In this document: piece by piece, positions 1 through 8,725 of the stretch
Position numbering within the stretch: position 1 is the stretch's first letter
Layout of the letters: every line of letters begins with the position of its first letter
NCBI GenBank assembly: GCA_034698045.1
Contig: JAQGAU010001282.1
Span: forward strand, 1 to 20,113
Reading direction: 5' to 3'
From: Paramacrobiotus richtersi
Lineage: Eukaryota > Tardigrada > Eutardigrada > Parachela > Macrobiotidae
DNA: 20,113 nt
Translations under genes and position numbers: made by a program
Notes under the pieces: model-generated
Told to the model about the DNA's origin: nothing
Databases searched by the model: none
Seen by the model: the letters and a program-made list of their open reading frames with translations, nothing else

Positions 1-180
1 AGATGATGCAGAGACGGATGTTCAGAGAGGATAAATCCGCAAATGATTTCGCGGACGCCGTACCCTTTTGGCATCGGCTAACAGTGTAGATACCAATACA
101 GCCGGCGAAAATGAGGAGAACATCCATTGATCCGTTGAGTGTTAGAATCGTGAACCAGATGTCGTTGATGTCTAGCGGCA
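1..180 (-). CDS. Partial exon of a putative membrane protein, running off the left edge
   Basis: Read on the minus strand, a good acceptor (pyrimidine-rich tract ending TTCCTTCCAG, AG at 182-181) is followed by an exon open to the window edge in one frame. It begins PLDINDIWFTILTLNGSM and continues through a hydrophobic stretch (DVLLIFAGCIGIYTV) into a basic segment (SRCQKG), as expected for one transmembrane helix and a cytoplasmic tail. An N-x-S...D motif in the helix loosely recalls helix 7 of rhodopsin-like receptors, which is only a suggestion. A matching donor (CTT|GTAAGTT) lies at 228/227, giving a 47-base intron in phase; the upstream stretch adds about 16 residues ending DFELNP before a stop. 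It is unrelated to the two array families. It could also be a chance open frame, since only about 60 codons are visible. Confidence 0.42.
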
Positions 181-230
181 CTGGAAGGAAATTAGCGCCT
201 CTTTTGGTTATACTCAAGTAAACTTACAAG

Positions 231-1830
231 GATTTAGCTCGAAATCGGAAACTCTAAAACGAGAACGTGAAAGACCTCAGAAATCGAAAAATGCGAATTA
301 CAGATTATAAAGTAATCCGCAGCATATTTCCGCTTGTGAAAGGCATTCTGTGTAGTAGTTATGTTCTATTTAGAGTGCTATCTGTTACTAAAAGTCATAT
401 TGCCGAACAACTCAACAACAGGTGACTTAATGATCCAGCTGTTATTTATTAACTGCCTTACCGAGTATAGTAACAACAAGCAGCAAATTAATTAATCCAA
501 AGCATATTTCCATCTGTGAAATGCATTTCAGTCGGGACAGCGATTCCAGTCGAAAGCATATGACAACGTCCATTATACCATCCGGTGAACCGTAAACGGA
601 AGGAACACACAACAACCGCAAACCTAAACTAAAATATTTGTGACGACCTCCTCACTGCGTCGAGTGCACCAGTCTCATTTTCCGCCGCAAAATTCTGCAC
701 ACACTGGATTAGTTTCAAGGTTCATTGGTTTTAACTCCGCAGACACTAGAGCGACGCTCTAATCGCAGCAGCAGACTCAGCCAAGGTCTAGTCAGTTAAC
801 CGAAACGACAAATAAACACCAACTGCAAGAATAACAAAATGATAGCTCAAGAGGGGACCGAGCCTAGTTTCAAGGCTGAGTGAAGGTGCAGCTGTGTTCT
901 GTTCTTGTAGCTCTTGGGAAAACAGCAGACTCATTCAGCCAAAACAAGCGGGCCTAATGTGTTCCTATCTTTCTACAGGCCAGAGCTGAAGACGCACGAA
1001 AGTGTCAAACACATGTTTAGGTACAACTAAGGTTGCTTCGTCTCTCGGATTTTTTGTTTGCTCTTTCCAACAGTACACTGTTTTGCTTTGTGGTTTTAAT
1101 CTGTAGCAGTAGAAGTGGTTTTTTCTCACGAGAGCGGTCATCGACTTCCGGTTGAGGCAACGTTCTAAAAAGCGGTGCTGCTACACAGCAATAAATATTT
1201 CAGGCATGCAGCCGCCAAGAAGTATTAAACGGATTTTTTCAACGTCTTTTGTGAATTACTTTTTTGTCTACAGTTTCTGTCATTTGTGGTGTGAGAATTC
1301 ACGAAAATCTTCCAAGGACGTCTCAATAATATTAACACACCTCAGGAAGTCGCTTGCTATGATCAGGAATGGGAACCTGTTTATTAACGGCGTTTAATAA
1401 CTGCAGTTTAGTATAGGGCCTTCACTTCTCTGAAAGATCTATTTCACGTTTTGAGGGCAAACGAAGCCTGGACTTCTGGTGTAACTGTGTACCAGCAAAC
1501 ATGCATGCAATTTTTTTTATTTGATCTACTGTAACAATATCAAGCAGCTGGCCCACTGAGCTGGGATCCGCCAGATTTGTGTTAGTTAAAATCGTCCTTT
1601 GTAGCCGCAGGTACAGTCATGCAGATACGCAGCGCACAGATTAGCGCAAATCATGTTCTCACTACTTTCAGCATTCTTTATCGTAAACGAGCAGCAGATA
1701 ACACACAAGTGACACAACTAACCATTGAAACAACTTAACTAGTTTGAAAAAGAATGAAGCGAGAGTTAGACTGCCGGGAGCTATTACTACCACCATTATA
1801 ACAGTAAGAGCAAAAATCGAACATAGTTGA
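231..1830. other. Stretch without a recognisable gene
   Basis: About 1.6 kb downstream of LRR-A on its strand. Open frames here are short, lack recognisable motifs and sit in AT-rich sequence. No 8C partner of LRR-A was found, so either the last pair is incomplete or the copy has decayed beyond recognition. The only internal structure seen is the imperfect direct repeat at 309-535 and a small palindrome (AGAGCG-A-CGCTCT) near 747-760. Confidence 0.5.
309..535. repeat. Imperfect direct repeat, two ~40-base copies
   Basis: Two copies of a motif reading roughly GCATATTTCC.....GTGAAA.GCATT occur about 180 bases apart (near 318-352 and 499-533). The shared flank AGTAATCC/TTAATCC extends the match on the left. 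The sequence between is not repetitive. Origin and function are unknown; decayed mobile-element ends are one possibility. Confidence 0.4.
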
Positions 1831-1926
1831 TGCTACTGAAGTGCTGTGACCGGTAACGGTACACAATCAAAGCCCATTGAGAAGTATTCACTGCCAGACA
1901 ACCATGGACGACTTTCTCGTTTCACT

Positions 1927-2956
1927 TCAGCACGTTGCGTCCGGTTGGTCCGCCTCCATAAAAGTGGCCGTAAAGTTCCCCAGCTTAAAGATTTCCCCAA
2001 CGCCCCGCTTCTTTTGAAGGTCAGGTTTCCCTTTGATAAACTTCCACAACCAAGCGTTCTTCGCATCGCATTTCAATTGCTTGAAAACGGCCAACCGCTT
2101 CGGGTTCCAATCACCGACATCGTTACCCAGGGACAGGGTCTGCAGAGTGGGTAGGTCCGTGAACGTGCCTTCTTCGATGAACGCCGGCGATGCCGCTTTG
2201 AACTCGATCGCACGGATGTTCTTCAGTCCACTGAAATCAGCCTTGTGGATCTGGAGTCCATCGCAATCCCAGAAGCGGAGATCGAGTAAGTTGGTTAGAC
2301 CGATGGCGGGGAAGCGGGAGGTCAGGTCCTTCTGGTTGTTGTAGACGATGATGAACTCGACAATCTGCTTGCCGATCGGTGCAAGAATGGACGCGTCGAT
2401 TAACGCGGATTGGTTCTGGATGAACAGGGACACAGCGCGGTTCGCGCTGAATTTCTGAATTTGCGCGATCCGTTGCAGGAAAACCTAGAAATCATGATAG
2501 ATTGTTTTCATGCACCCATCGTTAGCATCCCAATAAACTATTGTCCCCTTCTACTTCCCGAAACGTTCAATATTCACAAGCTAAAACGTGTGAATTATCA
2601 TCCGAAGAAATAGCGTTCCCGTACCGTTTTATCAGCACCGAACAGCTTGATATGATTTTCAACCGGGCAGAAGTTAACGGTCGGTCCGCCGAACCGAGAG
2701 CCAGCGGGCTGAACATTAACGGTTGGGCCGACGCTTCGTCCGCCTGGTTGACGCCAGATCTCCGACGGCTTGCACAGTTCATCCGGACGCAGAGAAGTGA
2801 GGTCAAACTTGAACAGCTCACCGGTTGCTGTCCGCCCTGAATAACATAATCGGATAAATCTCAAAACTGTTACAGTTATTTTCTACATGAGCTTATCTAA
2901 AGTTGCTGCTTACCGATGCAAAAGAGGAGTAAAATGGGACCGCCTAGCCACCGCAT
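1927..2956 (-). CDS. LRR-A: secreted leucine-rich-repeat protein, 3 exons
   Basis: Exons on the minus strand are 2956-2914, 2836-2625 and 2484-1927. Introns of 77 and 140 bases are GT-AG (donors GTAAGC and GTACGG), with phases 1 and 0 that keep one frame of 270 residues. Exon 1 encodes only the hydrophobic signal peptide MRWLGGPILLLFCI. Exon 2 encodes ATGELFKFDLTSLRP, two cysteines (LCKP, NFCP) and a near-duplicated 14-residue unit. Exon 3 carries about three 24-residue repeats (LLDLRFWDCDGL, NIRAIEF, LQTLSLGND) and a cap, LKCDAKNAWLWKFIKGKP, ending DATC-stop. The cap resembles an LRRCT domain, and also the cap of crustacean luciferase-associated LRR subunits, but the usual C-x-C is C-x-A. 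No lesion was seen. Role unknown; probably an extracellular binding protein. The start is fixed by the signal peptide and by alignment with the paralogues. Confidence 0.8.
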
Positions 2957-3060
2957 TGTCGATCTGGCAAATCTTCTAGCTCGAAATGGGCGACGCAGTA
3001 TAAGCAACGCACTGATGAAAGTTACGAGACTGCGAGAATGTCTTGCCACGGAGTAAGTTT
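2957..3060 (-). promoter_or_regulatory. LRR-A core promoter with TATA element
   Basis: On the plus strand GGGCGACGCAGTATAAGCAACGCACT is split by a TATA core at 2999-3002; on the gene strand it reads CTTATACTGCG. TATA lies 43 bases before the ATG, so with normal TATA-to-start spacing (about 30) the leader would be only a dozen bases. The same block precedes LRR-B, LRR-C, 8C-A, 8C-C and, altered, 8C-D. Homology between copies is seen; promoter function is inferred. Confidence 0.6.
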
Positions 3061-3400
3061 ATATGTGAGGACTGTTTGTTTTTTGGCGTCCGGTAAACGT
3101 GGCTGTTGCCTGTTGCTATAGTCGCCTGAAGCAGGAATAATTTACAGTTTAGTGGTTGTTTTTCTCTGTGTGGATGCGCCCTACCCAGTTTGCCGCGTGC
3201 CGCGTTGTCAAGTCAGTCCAACAATGATCTACGACAAAGATGAACCTTGTGCCCAGTTCATTGCGAGCTCGTTGTTGTTGTGCAGTATAACGGCTGAAAA
3301 TGCAGGTAAAAAGCTGTTAGCATTAACACCACCGCGGGCATTTCTGCTGTCAGTGGGGTAAAATATTTTCTGAAGAAGACTGCTTAAGCATCGCCCGAGC
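3061..3400 (-). promoter_or_regulatory. Upstream module shared with 8C genes
   Basis: This stretch aligns with 8100-8420 upstream of 8C-A and 17950-18200 upstream of 8C-D, and in part with 5830-6020 upstream of LRR-B. Shared landmarks on the plus strand are GGTAAACGTGGC, GTTTAGTGGTTGTTTTTCTC, CAATGATCTACGA and CACCACCGCGGGCA. The match to upstream regions of the unrelated 8C family shows that the flank was duplicated or exchanged together with its downstream gene. Confidence 0.55.
3223..3291 (+). other. Conserved codon-like segment (copy 1)
   Basis: On the plus strand it reads TMIYDKDEPCAQFIASSLLLCS. Copies at 8262-8330 and 18139-18207 read TMVYDQDEPCTRFIVSSFFL and TMIYDQDEPCTKFVMSPFLM. Between copies most changes fall at third codon positions, few at second, and amino-acid changes are mild. 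This copy sits in an open frame from 3152 to 3361. It may be a small peptide, an exon of a divergent gene, or a fossil of one. The LRR-B equivalent near 6012 is broken by a stop four codons after its ATG. Confidence 0.3.
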
Positions 3401-3770
3401 GCTGTTTTTCCGCAAATATGTACCTTTGACACAGCACACAGTGCAAGACCTTGTAGGTCTAGGTCCTGTAATGTTCGACTGTTTTGTTGGTAAACGTTTT
3501 GGCTGTAGTGTGTAAAATCTAGTTCTGCGCAAAAAAAGTGCATTTTTATTATGAATCGAAATGACACAGAGTTCAGACCGCGGTGAGTAATTTTTTCAAA
3601 ATTAGTTATGTAAGCAAGAACCGGTTTCGAAGCAAGAGACACAGTGCTGACTCAATAGCAGAGACAGATGTACAACGGTACTCAATATCTAAGCAGCGAT
3701 ATTACATAGGACGCAAATAACCACAATGGGATGGAAAGAGCTACTGTTTATTGATTGTTGACTATTGTTT
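3401..3770. other. Array spacer, no gene
   Basis: No coding exon was recognised. Parts resemble spacer near 14118-14275 and 8620-8720 (plus-strand landmarks GAGTTCA, GGCTTCGAA/GGTTTCGAA, AACTCAATA, GCAGCGATATTAC), so this is ancestral spacer DNA carried by duplication. Confidence 0.4.
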
Positions 3771-3802
3771 ATCAACCATGCACAATGCACTGCATGGTTG
3801 AT
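3771..3802. repeat. Inverted repeat, 12-base arms
   Basis: ATCAACCATGCA (3771-3782) and its exact complement TGCATGGTTGAT (3791-3802) flank an 8-base loop, CAATGCAC. It abuts the relic promoter block and lies where the ATG of an LRR exon 1 would be expected, so it may mark a rearrangement breakpoint. Confidence 0.7.
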
Positions 3803-3890
3803 CGTGCAAATCTTCTTATGACCCTAAAAGGTAGACGCAGTTTCAGTGGCACACTAATGGAAGTTACGAAACCATAGTAATTTGACTCAG
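3803..3890 (-). pseudogene. Relic of an array promoter block without its gene
   Basis: The plus-strand motifs ATCGTGCAAATCTTCTT, TAGACGCAG and CACACTAATGGAAGTTACGAAAC match the start-site side and upstream side of the array promoters (compare 9647-9715 and 5750-5812), but the TATA core has become TTTC. The matching exon 1 is missing. It is taken to be the promoter stub of a deleted array gene, probably LRR type. Confidence 0.45.
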
Positions 3891-3914
3891 CCGGGTCACA
3901 GCACAATTTGACGG

Positions 3915-4250
3915 AAAGCTCGCGCAGTTTACGTTTGGATGACTGCAGTCTGCAGTTAAAGATGGGCACGTAAATTAACAATCTTGCAGTACAATTTTTT
4001 GTGTTAAGTTCATGTTTTTGTCCGCTGCCGCTTCCTTTTTCTTGATTCTCGAAGCAAGCGGTAACTAAGCTACATTTCTGTACGCTTATTTATGCGTTTC
4101 CAATGACGTGCATTACCGCACATGCATAAACTAGAACAACTAATGCATAATGCGATAGTAAAGGTCTTCTTCTGGCTAGAAATGGACGTCGCAGTATAAC
4201 CAGCGTACCTAAAAAAATTGCGAAGCGGTATGTATTGACTGTCACGGATA
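3915..4250 (-). pseudogene. Relic of an 8C-family gene (exon 2 start, intron 1, promoter)
   Basis: The sequence at 3915-4140 matches the 5' edge of 8C exon 2 and intron 1 (compare 10360-10505 and 13100-13260); plus-strand landmarks are CTCGCGCAGTTTACGTTTGGAT, CTGCAGTTAAA, TTTTTTGTGTTA and GCCGCTTCCTTTTT. At 4160-4250 lies an 8C-type promoter with GCAGTATAACCAGCGTAC (TATA 4195-4198), closest to that of 8C-C. Exon 1, most of exon 2 and exon 3 are absent. Its position directly after LRR-B fits the alternating order of the array. Confidence 0.55.
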
Positions 4251-4546
4251 AAGTTGTGAACCGTTTACCGCTGATTTCATGGAGAGTTGGGTGTTGTTTG
4301 CGCAGCAGTTACTGCTAAACCGGCTGGAACTGGTAGGTAGAAAGCTTTTAGCATCACCACCACCGATGGCATTTCTAGCTGTTAACGCGTTAAAGTATAT
4401 CTTGACGCGTTGAGAAATCATGAATATTTGTTAAAAATTAGGTAAACAGTTACCTTAACAGTAAAGTAGGTAAACAAGCAAATAACACAATAGTAATGAT
4501 TACTAATTGTAGTATTGACCAGGGATACCGCACATGGGTCAGATGA
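4251..4546. other. Spacer upstream of the 8C relic, no gene
   Basis: It contains a copy of the shared upstream landmark TTAGCATCACCACCACCGATGGCATTTCTAGCTGTTAACGCG (near 4337-4378; compare 3318, 8368 and 13921) and GAATATTTGTTAAAAATTA (4421-4439; also near 14142). No coding exon seen. Confidence 0.45.
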
Positions 4547-5737
4547 TCACAAATTGATTGAGAAAGTGACTGGAAGTCCACCGCAGATAACATCGGGCTC
4601 ATCCACATCCAAGAAGGTGCTCGTAAAGTTTCCCAGCGTAAAGATATCCCCAACGCCTCGACTCTTTCGAAGTCCAGCTTTGCCTTTGAGAAACTCCCAC
4701 AACCAGGCGTTCTTGGCATCGCAATTCAAGTGCTTCCAGATAGCAAGTTTCTCCGTGTTCGAGCTAGCAATATCGTTACCGAGAGCCAGGGTCTGCAGCG
4801 TCGGTAGGTTCGTAAATGTGCTTTGTTCGATGGACACCGGGGGAGACCCTCGAAACTCGATGGCGCGGATGTTCTTCATGCCGGCAAAATCAGCTTTATG
4901 GATGCGCAGTCCATCGACGCGCCAGAAGCGCAGATCGAGTAGATTGTCCAGAGCGATTGTGGGAAACCGGGAGGTCAGGTCAGCTTGAAAGTCTGGGACC
5001 GTCGCGGTGCTGGTGGACACGGATATGATCAACTGCACAATCTGCTGGGCGATCGGGGCTAAATTGGGATTGCTAATCAGCGATGCGTCGTCCTCGATCG
5101 TTAAGGCTATCGCACGGGACGGGCTGACGCGGCGAATCTGCGCAATGCTTTGCGAGAGTGTCTGAAAATTCGTAGGGGAGATTTTACATACCAAACATTC
5201 CTCGACGAAGGGGAAAAATGTACAGTACACAATTCATAACAAAATATCTACCCCTAGCGTTGTGTTAAAACAAACTAGCCATGCCCGCGTGAGTAACTTC
5301 TCTGTTTCACCGTCTAGTGAATTATATGAATATGTTAGTGCTAAACTAGATAACAGAGTACTGATCTCAGTTTTATACAGCTGCCATCATAACCGGTGAA
5401 TAATGTTAAGCCTTATTCCAGACTCTCACGCTGTCTTACCGTTTTATCCCCAGCGATTACTTTGAGATGATTTTCAATTGGACAGAAGTTAGCCCTCCCG
5501 TCATTTTCAAAGCTTCGGCCGCTTCCTCCACGCAAGATGTCCGACGCCTCGCATGGCTCTTCCGGACGCAGCGAAGAGAGGTCAAACTTGAAGAGCTCGC
5601 CTGTTGCCATCCGCCCTAGAAAACGACCTCCTTGACGTATCCATATTGGTACCCTTATTTTCTTTACAATAGCTAATCAACAGTTACGGCTTACCGATGG
5701 AAAACAGGAGCAAAACAAAACCGCCAAGCCACCACAT
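4547..5737 (-). CDS. LRR-B: secreted leucine-rich-repeat protein, 3 exons
   Basis: Exons are 5737-5695, 5615-5440 and 5161-4547 (minus). Introns of 79 and 278 bases have donors GTAAGC and GTAAGA and acceptors CTAG and TTTTCAG; phases 1 and 0 match LRR-A. The frame gives 277 residues. Exon 1 is the signal peptide MWWLGGFVLLLFSI. Exon 2 starts GRMATGELFKFDLSSLRP and holds two cysteines (EPCEA, NFCP). Exon 3 begins TLSQSIAQIRRV, has repeats around NLLDLRFWRVDGL, NIRAIEFRG and LQTLALGND, then the cap LNCDAKNAWLWEFLKGKAG, and ends about ten residues beyond the last cysteine (DVIC). It lacks the extra 12 exon 2 residues of LRR-A. No lesion was found. Exons, signal peptide and promoter all look functional, making it the best type copy of the family. 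Confidence 0.84.
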
Positions 5738-5830
5738 TTCTGATCGTGCAAAACTAATTTTACTCGAAAGGGCGACGCCGTATAAGTAACGCACTAACGA
5801 AAGTAGCGTTAAACGGTTAAGACTTCACTG
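5738..5830 (-). promoter_or_regulatory. LRR-B core promoter with TATA element
   Basis: The plus-strand block GGGCGACGCCGTATAAGTAACGCACTAACG has its TATA core at 5781-5784, 44 bases before the ATG, almost the same spacing as in LRR-A (43) and LRR-C (46). Between it and the ATG lies GATCGTGCAAA, also shared by the other copies, which is likely the transcript start region. Confidence 0.6.
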
Positions 5831-6400
5831 TCACGGCGTTGGTTTATGACTACGTGGACCGTTTGATTTTATCGTCCGATCTGACTTGGTAATATCGTGG
5901 CTTGTGATACCATGGCCCGAAGCCGGAATAATTTCCAGTTTAATGGTTGCTTTTCTCGCTGTAGATGTACCCAACCCGTCTGCCGCTTGCCACGTTGTCA
6001 AGTCGGGCCGCCAATGATCCAGAGTTAAAAGAAGAATGCTAATTCCATGAAAAGCCGGCTGCTTACTGAACAGACGAGCAGGCAGCAGATTCGTTTTGAA
6101 TGTGCTTTACGCTGAGTAACAGAAAAAGGACGCTAACCGGTATATTTAATCTTTTGAAGCCCTTGGTTTGAACACCGGCGAACGGCATTTCGCGCGCCAT
6201 ATTTCCTTCATTCCCGCGTGAATTAATTAACAACTTGTGGATTTTTGCTTTTTTTCAGTGGCATACAAGCAACCTTTTTTACTACTGTAATTTTCCCAGA
6301 GTAGTTTTGCGTGATAGCTAACACGCGTAATTACAGGAATGCTTGTTGTTGCCTTCATTACACTTATTTAATACAAAATGCATGTAATATGACCATTCTC
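5831..6400. other. Upstream flank of LRR-B, partly shared module, otherwise empty
   Basis: 5930-6020 carries the shared motifs GTTTAATGGTTGCTTTTCTC and GCCGCTTGCCACGTTGTCAA, then CCAATGATCC, after which the codon-like segment seen upstream of LRR-A and 8C-A is lost. From about 6020 to 6400 no homology or gene was recognised. Confidence 0.4.
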
Positions 6401-6407
6401 TTTTTTC

Positions 6408-6530
6408 CGCCTTGTGTGTTTTAGCTTGTTTGTTCATGTGGGACAGTGACCGTCTTGTAAGTTGTAACTGGTACCAGCCGTAGTGCCCCTGCCAGAAAAA
6501 TCTGGGGGAATAAAGTTGTTGTTGCTGTTG
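6408..6530 (+). mobile_element. 3' tail of a non-LTR retroelement or SINE
   Basis: On the plus strand a perfect short hairpin (CCAGA-AAAA-TCTGG, 6492-6505) is followed by AATAAA (6509-6514) and a (GTT)n-like run, GTTGTTGTTGCTGTTG (6515-6530). A hairpin plus a short tandem tail directly after it is typical of 3' ends of several non-LTR retrotransposons and their SINEs. The 5' boundary is arbitrary; no reverse transcriptase, and no tRNA-like A/B boxes that I could confirm, are present, so this would be a 5'-truncated insertion. No second copy was noticed in the window. Confidence 0.4.
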
Positions 6531-6824
6531 TGAAAGAACTGAATGGCAATTCAAGGCAGCCTTTCCGTTCATCACAAACATGTCCATCGAGCGATTAGCA
6601 CCAGGGTTCCGAAAATATACAATTTTTTGCGCAAGCACAAATGCGATTATTTGCGATACAAAATGAGAATTACTGCAGTCCAGTTTCAATGCCACCTCAC
6701 GAGCCAGTAAATATTATTTGTACCGTTCGTTCAACGCAATCTACTAAACCAGCAAAAATCAGACATTTCGGCAGACAGACACTTGCCGATGATGAAACCA
6801 ACAGATTATATACTTGGCCAATCA
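6531..6824. other. Region 3' of 8C-A, no gene
   Basis: This is downstream of the 8C-A stop and probably holds its 3' untranslated region. A 125-codon minus-strand open frame crosses it (6318-6695), but it runs through the retroelement tail in antisense and its glutamine run is the reverse of the (GTT)n tract, so it is not called. Confidence 0.4.
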
Positions 6825-7911
6825 CTACGCACTCCCATTAGCGCGATAGTTTATAGTCATCCACTCATACGTTCTCACAAAATCACCAAATTCCGAGCAA
6901 CGTAGAGTCCGCATAACATCCTTCTGGAACTCCAGCGCAAGGTTCGAAGCTGACTGTCCACATGTCTGAGCGATACGGTTCCCGGCAGGCCCGTTAAGTG
7001 TTGGCACGGCTACTTGTATATACCTGCGAAATAAGTGCAATCGATAACATCTCATCTGGAAGCAGTCTGCAAGTGTATCGCCGCGCATAGTTCCTTACCG
7101 GCAAACAAGTTTCCGCCCCATTAAATTAAAGCAAGGGGTTGCCCGCTCCTCGACAGTTTCGCCGACTTCCCGCTCAGCTTGTCGCGGAGGTATCATAGAG
7201 TCTGGCTGCTGATGCATGAATTTGGCCAAGCAGTCTCCCAAAGTGGTCAGATAGTCCACTACTTTATCAGTTTTTAATAACTTGATCACCGCAAAGAGGA
7301 GGTCAGGTGTGTAGGGCGCGTCGAAGATGACAATCCCGGATGTGCGGGGTGGACACGCTCCAGAAGCGTTTGAGCAGTGGTAAACAATGTGAGCTACAGC
7401 TTGCGCAGTTACGTTCAAGTTGCTGCAATTAAAAGTGAGAGTGTGATAACGATAATAATAAACAATCACGCAGTTAAGTACAATTCTTCGTCGTATGCGT
7501 GTATTTTCGGCAGTCGAATTTAACTCTACCTTGCAGAAAACGGTAACTGTGCAGCATTTCTGTTAGCAAACGTTGTTGGTTATTTTACGCTGAAATTATT
7601 GCCGAAAAGTTACAATCTCGAGGGGCATTAATAAAACCCACGCACTGATTTGAAACTTACGGGACGAATTCATCCGCAGCTTTTTGAGGGTTTTTTGGAC
7701 CGGAAGTTCCATTCAGTGAATCCGGTCGGAAGCCAAATGCTTTGTACAGCCCCGGAAAAGCCGACGTAAGCCGGCGAATGTGGTTGTCGGGTACTCCGGC
7801 TGCCGTTGTTTCTGGGCTGTTCATAGCTGCCTCACACTCAGCATCTAGTACAGTTGCTCGACCATATACGCTAACGCTCAATAGGACGAATATCCGTACT
7901 CTGGTCCACAT
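6825..7911 (-). CDS. 8C-A: secreted eight-cysteine protein, 3 exons
   Basis: Exons are 7911-7661, 7422-7099 and 7023-6825 (minus). Introns of 238 and 75 bases have donors GTAAGT and GTAAGG and acceptors TTGCAG and CGCAG, both phase 2; the product is 257 residues. It starts with a signal peptide (MWTRVRIFVLLSVSVYGRA). Eight cysteines follow: AEC in exon 1; YHC, GAC, GDC, TPC and LVC in exon 2; QTC and LRC in exon 3. Exon 2 opens with NLNVT, an N-glycosylation site conserved in all copies. Exon 3 reads VAVPTLNGPAGNRIAQTCG and ends MTINYRANGSA. The predominance of A, L, K and E suggests a mostly helical fold with four disulfides. I do not recognise the family. Length and all cysteines match 8C-D exactly, and no lesion was seen. 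Confidence 0.83.
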
Positions 7912-7984
7912 GTTATCAAGGCTTTCTGTGAATTTGCTGATAACAATTTTTCAGAGTTTAAGCATTAAATGAATGAATTAATAA

Positions 7985-8065
7985 TGGATAGCGAGATCGT
8001 ACGAATCTTCTTCTACAGGTATGTCAAAATGGGCGACGCTGTATAAAGCTACGTATTAATACAAG
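7985..8065 (-). promoter_or_regulatory. 8C-A core promoter with TATA element
   Basis: The plus-strand block ATGGGCGACGCTGTATAAAGCTACG has TATA at 8042-8045, 131 bases before the ATG. The start-side part GATCGTACGAATCTTCTTCTA matches GATCGTGCAAATCTTCTTCTAG of the LRR promoters. The 8C leader is therefore about 85 bases longer than the LRR leader while the core promoter is the same. Confidence 0.58.
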
Positions 8066-8430
8066 TTAGGAAACTCTGAAAATTTATTTATTTATTTGCC
8101 TTTAAGTCTATATATGTGGACAGTTTAACTCTGGTGTGTCTCGGTAAACGTGGCTTATGCAACCGTCGACCGAAGCCGTGATAATATTTTCACGTTTAGT
8201 ATTTGTTTTTCTCACGCTAGAAGCGCCCAAACCCGGTTTTCCGCTTGCCAGCTCAGGCCAACGATGGTATACGATCAAGATGAACCCTGTACTAGGTTCA
8301 TTGTGAGTTCGTTTTTCTTGTGCAGCAATAACTGTTCAACCAGCTAAAACTGCAGTTGAACAGGCCTTAACACCACCGCGGGCACTTCTAGCTGTTAACG
8401 CGATAAAATCGTTTTTGAAGCAGACTGCGT
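8066..8430 (-). promoter_or_regulatory. Upstream module of 8C-A shared with LRR-A and 8C-D
   Basis: It aligns with 3061-3400 and 17950-18200: CGGTAAACGTGGC, GTTTAGTATTTGTTTTTCTC, GCCAACGATGGTATACGATC, CACCACCGCGGGCACTTCTAGCTGTTAACGCG. It includes copy 2 of the codon-like segment (8262-8330, TMVYDQDEPCTRFIVSSFFL). Confidence 0.5.
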
Positions 8431-8725
8431 TCAATAGTTGAGGTATCAGCCGAACGTTGTTTTTCCATTTTCCAAAACATTTCATTCTTATTGGCGATCG
8501 TGGCAGCCGCCATGTGGTAGGCGGGCAGGTAGATGACCTAGCATTTAGGCCGTGTTTTCTGAAGGTAGCTAAACCAAAACACTAAACTTTTCCTTGGTAC
8601 AATGGAGCGCTACGGCTTAAGTCTTAGTGCGCTTTGAATGTACTGTCAACTCACAAGAAGACTGCCGTATAGGCAGCGGTATTACAATTTGTACAGAACG
8701 CACATTTCATACTGTAATTGTAGAA

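Noticed and set aside
1152-1397. 81-codon plus-strand open frame
   Set aside because: No recognised motif, homologue in the window or splice context; low-complexity AT-rich composition.
2541-2840. Plus-strand open frame over LRR-A exon 2
   Set aside because: Antisense of exon 2, which is fixed by splice sites and by similarity to LRR-B and LRR-C.
4515-4988. 157-codon plus-strand open frame
   Set aside because: It is the antisense shadow of LRR-B exon 3, which has paralogues, splice sites and motif support on the minus strand; the same applies to plus-strand frames over the other LRR exons.
6318-6695. 125-codon minus-strand open frame downstream of 8C-A
   Set aside because: It runs antisense through the retroelement tail; its glutamine run is the reverse of the (GTT)n tract, and no motif or splice context supports it.
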